NCBI GenBank assembly: GCA_029226225.1
Contig: JAQXXU010000047.1
Location: 1-63,983, forward strand
Origin: Lachnospiraceae bacterium
GTDB lineage: Bacteria; Bacillota; Clostridia; Lachnospirales; Lachnospiraceae
Length of the DNA: 63,983 bases
Reading direction: 5' to 3'
Under the pieces are notes generated by a model, which ran no database searches, was not told where the DNA came from, and was given only the letters and a program-made list of their open reading frames with translations. The position numbers and the translations under genes are program-made. Positions 29,203-38,694 of this stretch are shown one piece after another. Position 1 is the first letter of the stretch; every line of letters starts with the position of its first letter.

Positions 29203-31479
29203 ATGGCAGCACAGAATATTTTTACAACTGCATTGATTTTTATCGTGTACACACTGTCTACGATAGTCCCGGCTGCGATAGTGCTCTACCCGAAGGTGAA
29301 GAACCGTTCACTTTCGATAAGGCTCGGGATCTATTTCCTCTGCGGGAATACCTTTGCTGCCAATGTCGTATTTCTCCTGGTGTACCTTCACATCCTCTAT
29401 ACACCGGTGGTATGGATCTCTCTTGTGGCAGTCACAGTGGTTTTGTCCTTTAAGACGAGAAAAAAGCCGCTTAAAGAGCTGCCATACATCATAGTAGACT
29501 TCCTGCTAAAGGCTTTAGGAAATGACCTGGGAGGCAGGTATGCGGGGAAGCAGCTCATAAAGAGTATGGGAAATGGCTTTAAGGCAGCAGGCAGATGGAT
29601 AAAGAAATACGTCTTGAAAAAGCCTGTAGAGCTTGTGGCAGGCCTTCTGATCTGTATCCTGCTTTTGTATCTATACAAAGCAGGGATTTTTACAAGCTAT
29701 GGCTACCACGCTTCGGATATACCGGTGCACAACCACTGGATAGATGAGATGCTCATGCATCAGAAGCCTTTTACAGACGGGCTGTATCCATTTGCCTTCC
29801 ATACGGTCATAGCCTACCTGTTCCTGCTTTTTAGAATACCGGTGATGTATCTGCTGACATTTTTTAACTATGCAGTGATCATCTATTCAGCCTTTTTCAT
29901 CACTGTTCTTGCGGCAAAGATCATAAAGGGCAGATTTATGGCTTATCTGGTACCTGCCATCTGGTTCGGATGCAGATACTTAAACGATAACTCGGTCTAC
30001 AGGTATTCGGCCGTACTCCCTCAGGAATTCTCGACACTTTTCATGGTGATCGCGCTGATATACGCACTTGATTACCTGCAAAAGTACCGGAATCAAAAAA
30101 CATATGCCAGACAGGATGTGATATCGTTTGCCTTTGCACTGTCGATGTGTCTTGGAAGTCACCTCTATCCTGCTATAGTGCTTTTCCTGGAGTGTGTTGT
30201 GATCATCATAGCGTACCTTCCTGGAATTCTTAAGCCAGTCTGCTTTTTCCCACTGGTAAAAGGTGCGCTCTTAGGAGTCGTGATCGCAGGCTGGTCTATA
30301 GGAGTAGGAGCACTGATGGGTATCCCTCTCCAGGGATCAGCCCAGTGGGCCATGAACGTATCAAATCAGGACAGCGGGTCTTCTTCTGTCGGATATGTCA
30401 GCAAGGAAACTGACTCAGACGGAACAGTGACTTATCAGACTGCAAATGGGGACACCTATGAGGAGCAGCCTGACGGTAATGTAAAACAGGTGCCGCCGAA
30501 AAAGAAGTCGCTTTCTCAGAGGATAAAGAGTAAGGCTGATAACGTATATCAGGATATGGCAGGATCCATCTATTATGGGATCACTGATCCGGTTAAGGGA
30601 AAAAAGGCGGCAGAGATAACGGTGGCTGCCTATGTATTCTTTACACTGTTTTCATTTGTGCTTGCCATTAAGGAAAGAAATTATGGCAGAGTGCTTCTGT
30701 TCATAAGCATTTCAGGACTTATGTATGTAGCGCTTCTCTGTGCCGGAAGCCTGGGACTTAAGGTACTTATGGACCAGGGAAGGGCAGAATGCTTCTTTTC
30801 GTTGTGGCTGGCGCTTTCAGCTGTGGTCTTTACAGATTCTGTCATTACCTTTGCATCAGACTTTGCCGGGCGAAGAAAGAAGCTGGTATTGAACGCGGCT
30901 TCTGTTGCAGCCTGTGCGGTTTTTATCCTGACCTGTTTCGGGAAAAAAATGCTTAGGACTCCTGTTACCGTCACAAAGCTTGAGGCAAACGGAGCGGCTG
31001 TTTCGATTTCCGCGATCATGAAACGCCAGAAACCATTTACCTATACAGTGGTTTCCGCAAACGATGAACTCAGGATGGTAGAAGCATACGGTTACCACGT
31101 GGAAGTATCAGATCTGCTGGAATCGATAGAGAAGCCGGATGCCGACACTTCTTTTACGATACCGACTGAGAAGGTATATTTTTTCATAGAAAAAAGACCG
31201 CTTGAGTTCTACGGTACAGTAGACGGGAAAAGACATAAGGTATCGGAGAAGTACGCTAAGAAAGAACTTCCGGGATCAGAAGGAGGCCTGTCCATCTACA
31301 TGGGTGAGAACAGGTACGTGGAGATGAGCAGGCTTTACTACTTCGTAAATGAGTTAAGACACCGCTTCCCGCAGTACACCCACGTGTACTACGAGGACGG
31401 CGAGTTCATGTGTGTAAGCCTTGACCAGGATATGAACGATCCGGTAAATCTGGCTTTTGACTACGGGTATAACGAATGA
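29203..31479 (+). CDS. Large polytopic membrane protein, GT-C glycosyltransferase-like
   Basis: Many TMs, YGYHASDIPVHNHWIDEMLMHQKPFTDGLYPFAFHTVIAYLF, C-terminal soluble domain. Confidence 0.5.
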   Translation: MAAQNIFTTALIFIVYTLSTIVPAAIVLYPKVKNRSLSIRLGIYFLCGNTFAANVVFLLVYLHILYTPVVWISLVAVTVVLSFKTRKKPLKELPYIIVDFLLKALGNDLGGRYAGKQLIKSMGNGFKAAGRWIKKYVLKKPVELVAGLLICILLLYLYKAGIFTSYGYHASDIPVHNHWIDEMLMHQKPFTDGLYPFAFHTVIAYLFLLFRIPVMYLLTFFNYAVIIYSAFFITVLAAKIIKGRFMAYLVPAIWFGCRYLNDNSVYRYSAVLPQEFSTLFMVIALIYALDYLQKYRNQKTYARQDVISFAFALSMCLGSHLYPAIVLFLECVVIIIAYLPGILKPVCFFPLVKGALLGVVIAGWSIGVGALMGIPLQGSAQWAMNVSNQDSGSSSVGYVSKETDSDGTVTYQTANGDTYEEQPDGNVKQVPPKKKSLSQRIKSKADNVYQDMAGSIYYGITDPVKGKKAAEITVAAYVFFTLFSFVLAIKERNYGRVLLFISISGLMYVALLCAGSLGLKVLMDQGRAECFFSLWLALSAVVFTDSVITFASDFAGRRKKLVLNAASVAACAVFILTCFGKKMLRTPVTVTKLEANGAAVSISAIMKRQKPFTYTVVSANDELRMVEAYGYHVEVSDLLESIEKPDADTSFTIPTEKVYFFIEKRPLEFYGTVDGKRHKVSEKYAKKELPGSEGGLSIYMGENRYVEMSRLYYFVNELRHRFPQYTHVYYEDGEFMCVSLDQDMNDPVNLAFDYGYNE

Positions 31480-33218
31480 TAAAGGTAAAAAACTATATCA
31501 CCATCACGATGGTCATAGCAGTGCTCTTTTTCCTGTTCATAAGCCAGAGTATCATGAAACCGAGGCTTTCTGATAAGGGAACAAATCACTACAGCCTGAC
31601 TCTGGTAAAAAAAGAAAAAAAGAAAGCTTCCGAAACAGATCAGAGGAAGCGGATATTTTTCGCGGGAAAAGACAAGGATGAAAAGAGGCAGGCCAAGCAG
31701 TATGCTTCCTTCAGAAACTACAGGCTTAAGACATCAGAAAGCTTTAGAGCTGCTTCGGCTGCGGCAGGAGAAAATGATGTGATCCTAGTCGATGGAGACA
31801 TCTTCACGGAAAACGACATAGTCCGTCTGAAAAAATCTCTTGAGAAAAAAATGACTGTCATTTTTCTTACTATGCCTGATGACAAGCTCATATCAGCCTC
31901 TGAAGACTTAAGAGAGATGCTTGGGATACAGCGCAGTAGAGGAAGAGTAAAACCAGCCGGATATCAGCTGTTTGGCGGCTTCCTTCTCGGAGGGGAAGGC
32001 TACTATGTGGAGACAGAAAAGCCAAAGCACGGCGAGAAGTCAAGACAGGACCTGCCTTCAGAGATCACTTACTACGAGGTCGCATCGTCAAGCAGGCTCT
32101 ACATGATAGCGCAGCTTCGGGATAAGGACAGGAAGGACTTTAAGGATCTGGATAAGGATAATACGAACCTGAAAGATCAGTTCGACTCGGAGGACTATCC
32201 GGCAGTGATCTGGCAGCATGCTCTTCACTCAGGCAGAGTCTTCTGTGTAAATATCCCTGTCATGAAAACTGATACAGCGGCTGGAATCCTGATGGCCATG
32301 GAATACTCATCGGCTAAAGTCATGGTGAGTCAGTTCGCTGATGTAAGAAGCCTTATGACTTCATCGTACCCGCTGTTTTCAGACGAGAACGAAACAGAAA
32401 TGCAGAGGCTGTACGGCATGAGTACGAAGGATTTTGAGACGAATGTAGTCTGGCCGTTTCTGGTATCTGTCGCTTCTGAGAATAACGACAGGCTGACACT
32501 CATGGGTGCTGACCACTTAGAGAGCGGAAGCGGAAACTATAAGAACCTGGACACTTACCTATCACTGATAGAGGATCAGAGAGCGGAGCTGGGTGCGAAG
32601 TCAGAAGATGCTACAGATATCCGCGCAGGGCTTGATAAGTACTTTCCGAATTACAGGCTGAACTGCTTTTATGGAAAGCCAAAGAAGGGGCTTACGGTCA
32701 CTACGGGCGATAAGGCAGCTGTTTTTTTACAGAAAGGCAGCAGGCTTATCGTAAAGACTACTGAAGAGGCTGATCAGATGAGCTATTCAGACGACCTGAG
32801 GCTTAAAAGTCTGGTCACTGCTACTGGATTTTACCTGACAGATATAGATTTATCAAAGGCATTCTATCCTGAAAAAAAGGCTGACAGATACGAGAAGTTT
32901 TCAAAGAGAGTGGCCGGCAACCTGAATAGCTGGTACACGAACTTCAGGTACCTTAACGCTCTGACGCTCTCTGAGGCCGGAAGCAGGATCTCTGAATTCT
33001 TAAATACGGACTTTACCGTAAAAACAGAGGGAAACAGAGTGGAGATAGAGATGAATTCACAGGCTTCTGACAGTTCAAAGCTAATGCTCAGGACACATGG
33101 ACAGGATATAAAAAGCATAAGTGGAGCAGAGTATGAAGAAGCAGAAGATGATGCATATGTGCTTACAGTACATGGCAGGAAAGCAGTGGTAGAACTTGAA
33201 GACAGGGACAGACCTTAA
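31476..33218 (+). CDS. DUF2194-like TM-anchored extracytoplasmic protein
   Basis: N-terminal TM anchor, position between membrane protein and pelF. Confidence 0.45.
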   Translation: MIKVKNYITITMVIAVLFFLFISQSIMKPRLSDKGTNHYSLTLVKKEKKKASETDQRKRIFFAGKDKDEKRQAKQYASFRNYRLKTSESFRAASAAAGENDVILVDGDIFTENDIVRLKKSLEKKMTVIFLTMPDDKLISASEDLREMLGIQRSRGRVKPAGYQLFGGFLLGGEGYYVETEKPKHGEKSRQDLPSEITYYEVASSSRLYMIAQLRDKDRKDFKDLDKDNTNLKDQFDSEDYPAVIWQHALHSGRVFCVNIPVMKTDTAAGILMAMEYSSAKVMVSQFADVRSLMTSSYPLFSDENETEMQRLYGMSTKDFETNVVWPFLVSVASENNDRLTLMGADHLESGSGNYKNLDTYLSLIEDQRAELGAKSEDATDIRAGLDKYFPNYRLNCFYGKPKKGLTVTTGDKAAVFLQKGSRLIVKTTEEADQMSYSDDLRLKSLVTATGFYLTDIDLSKAFYPEKKADRYEKFSKRVAGNLNSWYTNFRYLNALTLSEAGSRISEFLNTDFTVKTEGNRVEIEMNSQASDSSKLMLRTHGQDIKSISGAEYEEAEDDAYVLTVHGRKAVVELEDRDRP

Positions 33219-33237
33219 AAACAGAAGAAAAGCTGAC

Positions 33238-34692
33238 ATGACCGTCTGCATGGTGGCAGAGGGCTGTTATCCGTATGTGGTGGGCGGAGTCTCGAGCTGG
33301 ATAGATTCGATGATAAGAACCTTTCCCGAATACGACTTTAAGGTAGTCGCAGTTTTATCAGACAGGTCGTACAGAGGAAAATTCGCCTACGAACTTCCGG
33401 AAAATCTGGTGAGTGTCACTGAGGTGTATCTGAATGACTCTGACTTCACACAGGCGACAAGGAACCACAGGAACAGGCTTCGCCTCTCATCGAAAGAAAA
33501 GTCTGCCTTAAATGCACTGGTATCAGGAGATGACGACAGATGGGACGATATCTTCGAGCTTTTTAAAAGAAAAGTATCGGTAAACGACCTTCTGATGGGC
33601 GAAGATTTTTTCAATGCTGTAAAGAGGATATATATGAAAGGCAGCACTGACGCAGTATTTACGGATTTCCTATGGACCATGAGATCTATGTACCTGCCGC
33701 TGTTCTTTGCTCTCGAGACAGAGCTCCCTGAGGCAGATATGTACCATTGTGCGGCTACAGGATACTCGGGGGTCATAGGGGCCATGGCAAAGTACTTTTA
33801 TCACTGTCCTCTGCTTGTAAGTGAGCACGGTATCTATACCAGAGAAAGGGAAGAGGAGATCATCAGGGCTGACTGGGTGAAGGGTGGATATAAGGATATA
33901 TGGATCAGACAGTTCCGGAAGATGTCACAGCTCGCCTATGACAGGGCAGACTTGATCACCAGTCTTTATGGATATGCAAGGCAGCTGCAGCTGGAGCTTG
34001 GCGCTCCGGTAGATAAAACGGTAGTCACTCCTAACGGCATAGATGAGTCAAAGTACGTTTCTATACCTGGAAAACCCGATGAAGACAGAGGCTTTACGGT
34101 GTTTGGAGCTATACTCAGGATAGCGCCGATAAAGGATGTAGTAACTCTGATCAGGGCTTTTTCACTGGCAAAGAGAAAGAGATATGACATAAAGCTTTAT
34201 ATCTGCGGGCCGTGGGACGAGGAGGCGGAGTACGCCAGAAGTGTCTTTGACATGGTAAAGGATATGGGGCTTTCTGATGTGGTATTTACCGGCAGGGTAA
34301 ATACTCCGAACTATATCGGTCGGATGGACTGCCTGGTGCTTACGAGCATCAGCGAAGGCCAGCCGCTTACTATCCTCGAAGGCTTTGCCGCAAAGAAGCC
34401 GTGCATAGCTACAGATGTAGGAGACTGCAGAGGGCTGATATACGGAGAAGCTGGAGACAGACACGGGAGAGCCGGGATCATCACTCACATCATGCATGCA
34501 GAGGAGACGGCGGATGCCATGGTAACTATCCATGATAACAGGGAGGCAGCCGAACAGATGGGAGAGAACGGATATGAAAGACTGATGGATGGATTCAGGC
34601 TCGATGATATGAAAGCCAGATATGCTGGTATATACGGCCGCTTTGCGGATGATATCAGGGAAAGGAGAGAAAATGGCGGGAATAGGGATTAG
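33238..34692 (+). CDS. pelF: PelF-like glycosyltransferase (GT4)
   Basis: MTVCMVAEGCYPYVVGGVSSWIDSMIRTFPEYDFKVVAV; GT4 C-terminal motifs. Confidence 0.88.
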   Translation: MTVCMVAEGCYPYVVGGVSSWIDSMIRTFPEYDFKVVAVLSDRSYRGKFAYELPENLVSVTEVYLNDSDFTQATRNHRNRLRLSSKEKSALNALVSGDDDRWDDIFELFKRKVSVNDLLMGEDFFNAVKRIYMKGSTDAVFTDFLWTMRSMYLPLFFALETELPEADMYHCAATGYSGVIGAMAKYFYHCPLLVSEHGIYTREREEEIIRADWVKGGYKDIWIRQFRKMSQLAYDRADLITSLYGYARQLQLELGAPVDKTVVTPNGIDESKYVSIPGKPDEDRGFTVFGAILRIAPIKDVVTLIRAFSLAKRKRYDIKLYICGPWDEEAEYARSVFDMVKDMGLSDVVFTGRVNTPNYIGRMDCLVLTSISEGQPLTILEGFAAKKPCIATDVGDCRGLIYGEAGDRHGRAGIITHIMHAEETADAMVTIHDNREAAEQMGENGYERLMDGFRLDDMKARYAGIYGRFADDIRERRENGGNRD

Positions 34693-36109
34693 ACTTAACA
34701 AATTCTATAAAAGGAGATCCCTGCTTTCGAGACTGGGTGGTTTTGCTTACATCCTGGGTGTATCGGTGCTTCCGATGTTCCTCGTTATCGTGGCAGTCAT
34801 CATCATGGAAAAAATAAACGGATTTGAAGACATAGCGCTCTCATCAAGAGAACTTTTTGCGGCGAGCATCATGTACTGCTTTATTTTTTCACTGCTGTGT
34901 ACGTCTGTTTTTAATGCGGTATTCTCGAGGTATTTATCTGACCTGATATACGAGGAGAGGTTTGACGCTATAAAACCGTGTTTTATCTTCGGCCTGTTTT
35001 TAAATGCAGCAGTGTCATCGGCTTTTGCCCTGCCTTTTTACATAAGGGCGTATATCATCTCTGATATCGGCGGCTGGTATCTATTCTTTTCGTACTTCCT
35101 TTTTATGGGGCTTGCGTTCAGTTTCTATTCTATGCTTTACCTCTCGATCACGAAGGACTATGTGAAGATAACGGTGTTTTACCTGATAGCCATGGCAGTC
35201 TCAGTACTTCTGTCGGTTATTTTCGTCAGGGTATTCGGGATGGATGTCGACTTCGCGATGCTGGTGGCTCTTGGCATAGGATTTCTGCTGGTGGCTTCGA
35301 TGAATTCAGCCCTGACACTTACATACTTTAAGAAAAATGACGGGAGCTTTACCGGAGTTCTGTCATACTTCAGGGCCTACTGGCAGATAATCCTGTCGAA
35401 CTTCATGTATATCCTGACCCTCTACGTGCATAACTTCGTATTCTGGGGCTCAGACATGGGAGCTACTGTGGCTCGCGTATACAGAGTATGCGAACCGTAT
35501 GATATGGCGTCTTTTCTCGCGATGCTTACGAACATCTCGGCTACGGCTATTTTTATCTCGAACATGGAGACGAATTTCCATGTGACCTATAAAAAGTTCT
35601 CCGAGAGCATCACGGGAGGCAGATATTCAGATATAAAGGCATCAAAGGAGAGGATGCTGACCTCGCTTTCAAGCGGGCTTCTGGCGCTAGTCAGGGTACA
35701 GTTTATCATTTCAGTGATCATTTTTCTCCTGTTTATGATAGTGCTTCCGAGGATTGGATTTGCCGGGACTGTCATGGTCATCTATCCTGTGCTTGCAGCG
35801 GCATTCTTTGTGATTTTTTTATCATACGGGACCATCCTCTATACCTACTACTTCGACGATACCAAGGGAGCCATGATAATGACGGGGATAATGCTGGCAG
35901 GAACTTTTACCGTAAGCCTTTTCGCAAAGCATCTGCCTGTTGTGTATTATGGCCTGGGTCCGCTGTGTGGAAGCTTTGCCGGCTGGACCTATGGCTACTT
36001 CAGACTTAAGTACATGGCAAAGCACTTGGAGACACATATATTCTGCCGCGGGACCATAGTACAGAAAGGAGAGGGGATTCGCCCTGATTCAGTCGTCTAT
36101 GAGAAGTAA
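34673..36109 (+). CDS. pelG: PelG-like exopolysaccharide transporter
   Basis: Polytopic membrane protein directly downstream of pelF; GIGIRLNKFYKRRSLLSRLGGFAYILGVSVLPMFL. Confidence 0.85.
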   Translation: MAGIGIRLNKFYKRRSLLSRLGGFAYILGVSVLPMFLVIVAVIIMEKINGFEDIALSSRELFAASIMYCFIFSLLCTSVFNAVFSRYLSDLIYEERFDAIKPCFIFGLFLNAAVSSAFALPFYIRAYIISDIGGWYLFFSYFLFMGLAFSFYSMLYLSITKDYVKITVFYLIAMAVSVLLSVIFVRVFGMDVDFAMLVALGIGFLLVASMNSALTLTYFKKNDGSFTGVLSYFRAYWQIILSNFMYILTLYVHNFVFWGSDMGATVARVYRVCEPYDMASFLAMLTNISATAIFISNMETNFHVTYKKFSESITGGRYSDIKASKERMLTSLSSGLLALVRVQFIISVIIFLLFMIVLPRIGFAGTVMVIYPVLAAAFFVIFLSYGTILYTYYFDDTKGAMIMTGIMLAGTFTVSLFAKHLPVVYYGLGPLCGSFAGWTYGYFRLKYMAKHLETHIFCRGTIVQKGEGIRPDSVVYEK

Positions 36110-37211
36110 AAGAGTTCTTTTTGTGATAAATACCTTGGGACGCGGAGGCGCTGAGAGATCGCTTATAAATCTGCTGTCGCAGAAGAGATTCAGCCGGATG
36201 GAGGTAGATCTTCTGATACTTACCGGAATGGGAGAATTAGTTACAGAACTTCCGCCATATGTGCATGTCATAAACAGGCATGTAGACAGGATATCAGTGC
36301 TCTCTGCTACGGGAAGGCTTTTTCTCGCGGCAAAAAGCGCGGCGTCGCTTCTACATGGAGGGTATCTGATAAGAGAACATTCATACCTGTCTGCGAATTA
36401 CCGCCATATGAAGCGCAACGGGCGCATCCGGTATGACAGGCTGCTATGGGATGCGATAAGCCGTGCGGCACCTCCGGTAAGAAAAAAATACGATGAGGCT
36501 GTGGCATACATAGAGGGCGGCAGTGCATACTATGTGAGCCGGAGAGTACGGGCAAAGAAAAAAACTGCGATCATCCATGTGGACTACCGGAAAGCAGGCT
36601 ATTCAAGACTTACTGATGGTGATATATGGAAGGAGTTCGACAGGATAGGAGCCGTGTCAGAGGACACACTCTATAGCTTTAAGAAAGTATACCCTGAGCT
36701 TTCAGACAGGCTTTTTATCTATGAAAATCCGCTGAATAAAGACAGGATAAAACGACTTGCAGAAAAAGATATCCACCTGCATTTTAAGAAGAATGTCCTG
36801 CGTATCTTTACAGCTATGAGACTGGTGCCCCAGAAATCACCGGAACTATCTGTAAATGCCGCAGCTATACTTAAAGAAAAGGGTATCAGCTTTGAATGGA
36901 TCCTCGCGGGAGATGGAGAGGAAAGAAGTAGGCTAACATCACTGATAAAAGAAAAGGGCTTAAGTGACTGTTTTATTCTGACAGGACTTTTAGACAATCC
37001 TTATCCTCTTATGAAGGAGTGCGACCTGTATGTGCAGGTGACTGCCTTCGAAGGAAAGAGTATGTCGGTCCGCGAGGCTATGGCTTTAGGAAAGACAGTG
37101 ATGGTAACTGATACAGGAAGTGATAGAAAAGACACTTTGGAGATAGCTGTAAAGCCGTCTCCGGAGGCGTTGGCTTCTGCTATCATCTCTTTTCAAGAGT
37201 CCCGAGGCTGA
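36099..37211 (+). CDS. Glycosyltransferase family 4
   Basis: KRVLFVINTLGRGGAERSLINLLS; AGDGEERSRL; TAFEGKSMSVREAMALGK. Confidence 0.9.
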   Translation: MRSKRVLFVINTLGRGGAERSLINLLSQKRFSRMEVDLLILTGMGELVTELPPYVHVINRHVDRISVLSATGRLFLAAKSAASLLHGGYLIREHSYLSANYRHMKRNGRIRYDRLLWDAISRAAPPVRKKYDEAVAYIEGGSAYYVSRRVRAKKKTAIIHVDYRKAGYSRLTDGDIWKEFDRIGAVSEDTLYSFKKVYPELSDRLFIYENPLNKDRIKRLAEKDIHLHFKKNVLRIFTAMRLVPQKSPELSVNAAAILKEKGISFEWILAGDGEERSRLTSLIKEKGLSDCFILTGLLDNPYPLMKECDLYVQVTAFEGKSMSVREAMALGKTVMVTDTGSDRKDTLEIAVKPSPEALASAIISFQESRG

Positions 37212-38622
37212 GACCGTCTGCATCAGCGCCGCTGTTTGATAAGAGAACCGGGCGGCCGGAGGCATCGCTTTCTAGAGACAGATGAAGGGAGTAGGTCCCG
37301 GCCTTGAGGCTTCTGGTCTTTAGTGAGAAAGTCTCTGTGACCGAGTCATCTGAGGCAAGGGCCTTCAGATCGACTGGTTCTGAAACCTCGTATGTCTCAC
37401 CGCTCTCCGATGTCACGGTAAGTCTTGCTGTGGCAGAGCGGTAGAGTGGAGCTGAACCTGAGTTTTTTATCGTGACAGAGACATCGGTATGTGAGAGCAG
37501 AAAACCGTCCAGGTTTATAGCGACGTCTGTGACTTCAGGGCGTACACCTAAGTACATGCCTACAGCGGTGGAGCCGTCCGTGGTAGTGGAGCCGTCAGGG
37601 AGAGTCACCTGGGTGTTTTTCCATTTGTTTATGACAGTTTCGCTGTAGCCGCGGTTTAAGTAGGAGATGTGGATTTTCTTTATCTCATCTAAGGCCTGTG
37701 GCAGGTCACTTAGAGATGATGGATGATCGGGGTCGGCTCCGGTCTCTCCTCCGCTTATCACAAAGCGGGAGAGTGTATTCTGAAAGTCAGTTTCATCTGA
37801 TCTCTTCCACTGCGTCAGGAGGTCTTTAGCCCTGACTTTATCAGAGGAGCCGTAGGTCCCCAGATCATCCTGTGATCCTAAGAACCCATCGTTAAAAAGA
37901 CCTAGTCTTGACCTGAGTGAACCACTGAAAGCATCTGATAAAGACAGCGGCTCTTTAGAGCCTGTGATGAAGCGAAGCTGGGCAGGAGTCCTTACTGCCA
38001 GATAGATGGACGGATCAGTTTTTTCGTAGAGGTACTTTATGATATCAGTCATTAGCTTATTGGTAAAAATAGCAGAACCGTGCATCTCACCTACGTCTCC
38101 TAAAAAAACGCCCTGGATCACAAAGACGGTGTCTTTGTAGCGGTTTATGACGGTAGCCAGGGAATCTATATGTGAATATACCTGATCCACCGACGATGGC
38201 TCTGTAAGGGCTGACTTTCCTTCCCAGTCATACAGGGGACGAAGTATCACAGAGTGCTTTCTATTTCTGTATTCGGATAGGATGTGATCAAGCTGCGACA
38301 GAGCTTTTTCATCGAGGTCACGATCAGAGTAAGCCTTCAGATTTATCTCTACGAGGTCTGTAGTGACGTCAGTTTCATCATCCCAGTTCAGGTTCATCTG
38401 CAGGTCGCTTTCACTATAGTCATCGCCCAGGCAGTATCCACCGAGGTTATACCAGCCACAGTCGGGCTGCCCGGTAAGTACCTTGTGACTATCGCCTCCG
38501 AAAGAAGGTGTAAAAGAAGGAGTGATAAATGACATGATGTCCCCCGGTGTTATCAGATAGATGGCAGAGATGATGACTGCTGCGGCTGCGGCGATGAAAA
38601 AAAGCTTTATATATCGCTGCAT
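37183..38622 (-). CDS. Secreted DUF4874/DUF4832-like (glycosidase-like) protein
   Basis: Signal/TM N-terminus; DCGWYNLGGYCLGDDY...HSVILRPLYDWEGK...FVIQGVFLGDVGEMHGS. Confidence 0.65.
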   Translation of the reverse strand: MQRYIKLFFIAAAAAVIISAIYLITPGDIMSFITPSFTPSFGGDSHKVLTGQPDCGWYNLGGYCLGDDYSESDLQMNLNWDDETDVTTDLVEINLKAYSDRDLDEKALSQLDHILSEYRNRKHSVILRPLYDWEGKSALTEPSSVDQVYSHIDSLATVINRYKDTVFVIQGVFLGDVGEMHGSAIFTNKLMTDIIKYLYEKTDPSIYLAVRTPAQLRFITGSKEPLSLSDAFSGSLRSRLGLFNDGFLGSQDDLGTYGSSDKVRAKDLLTQWKRSDETDFQNTLSRFVISGGETGADPDHPSSLSDLPQALDEIKKIHISYLNRGYSETVINKWKNTQVTLPDGSTTTDGSTAVGMYLGVRPEVTDVAINLDGFLLSHTDVSVTIKNSGSAPLYRSATARLTVTSESGETYEVSEPVDLKALASDDSVTETFSLKTRSLKAGTYSLHLSLESDASGRPVLLSNSGADADGLSLGTLEKR

Positions 38623-38694
38623 CCGTGTCCTCCCTGCTGTGATAGTAAGTGTTGCTGTGTTCATAGTAAAAAGTATAACAGAGTTTGTAGTGCC

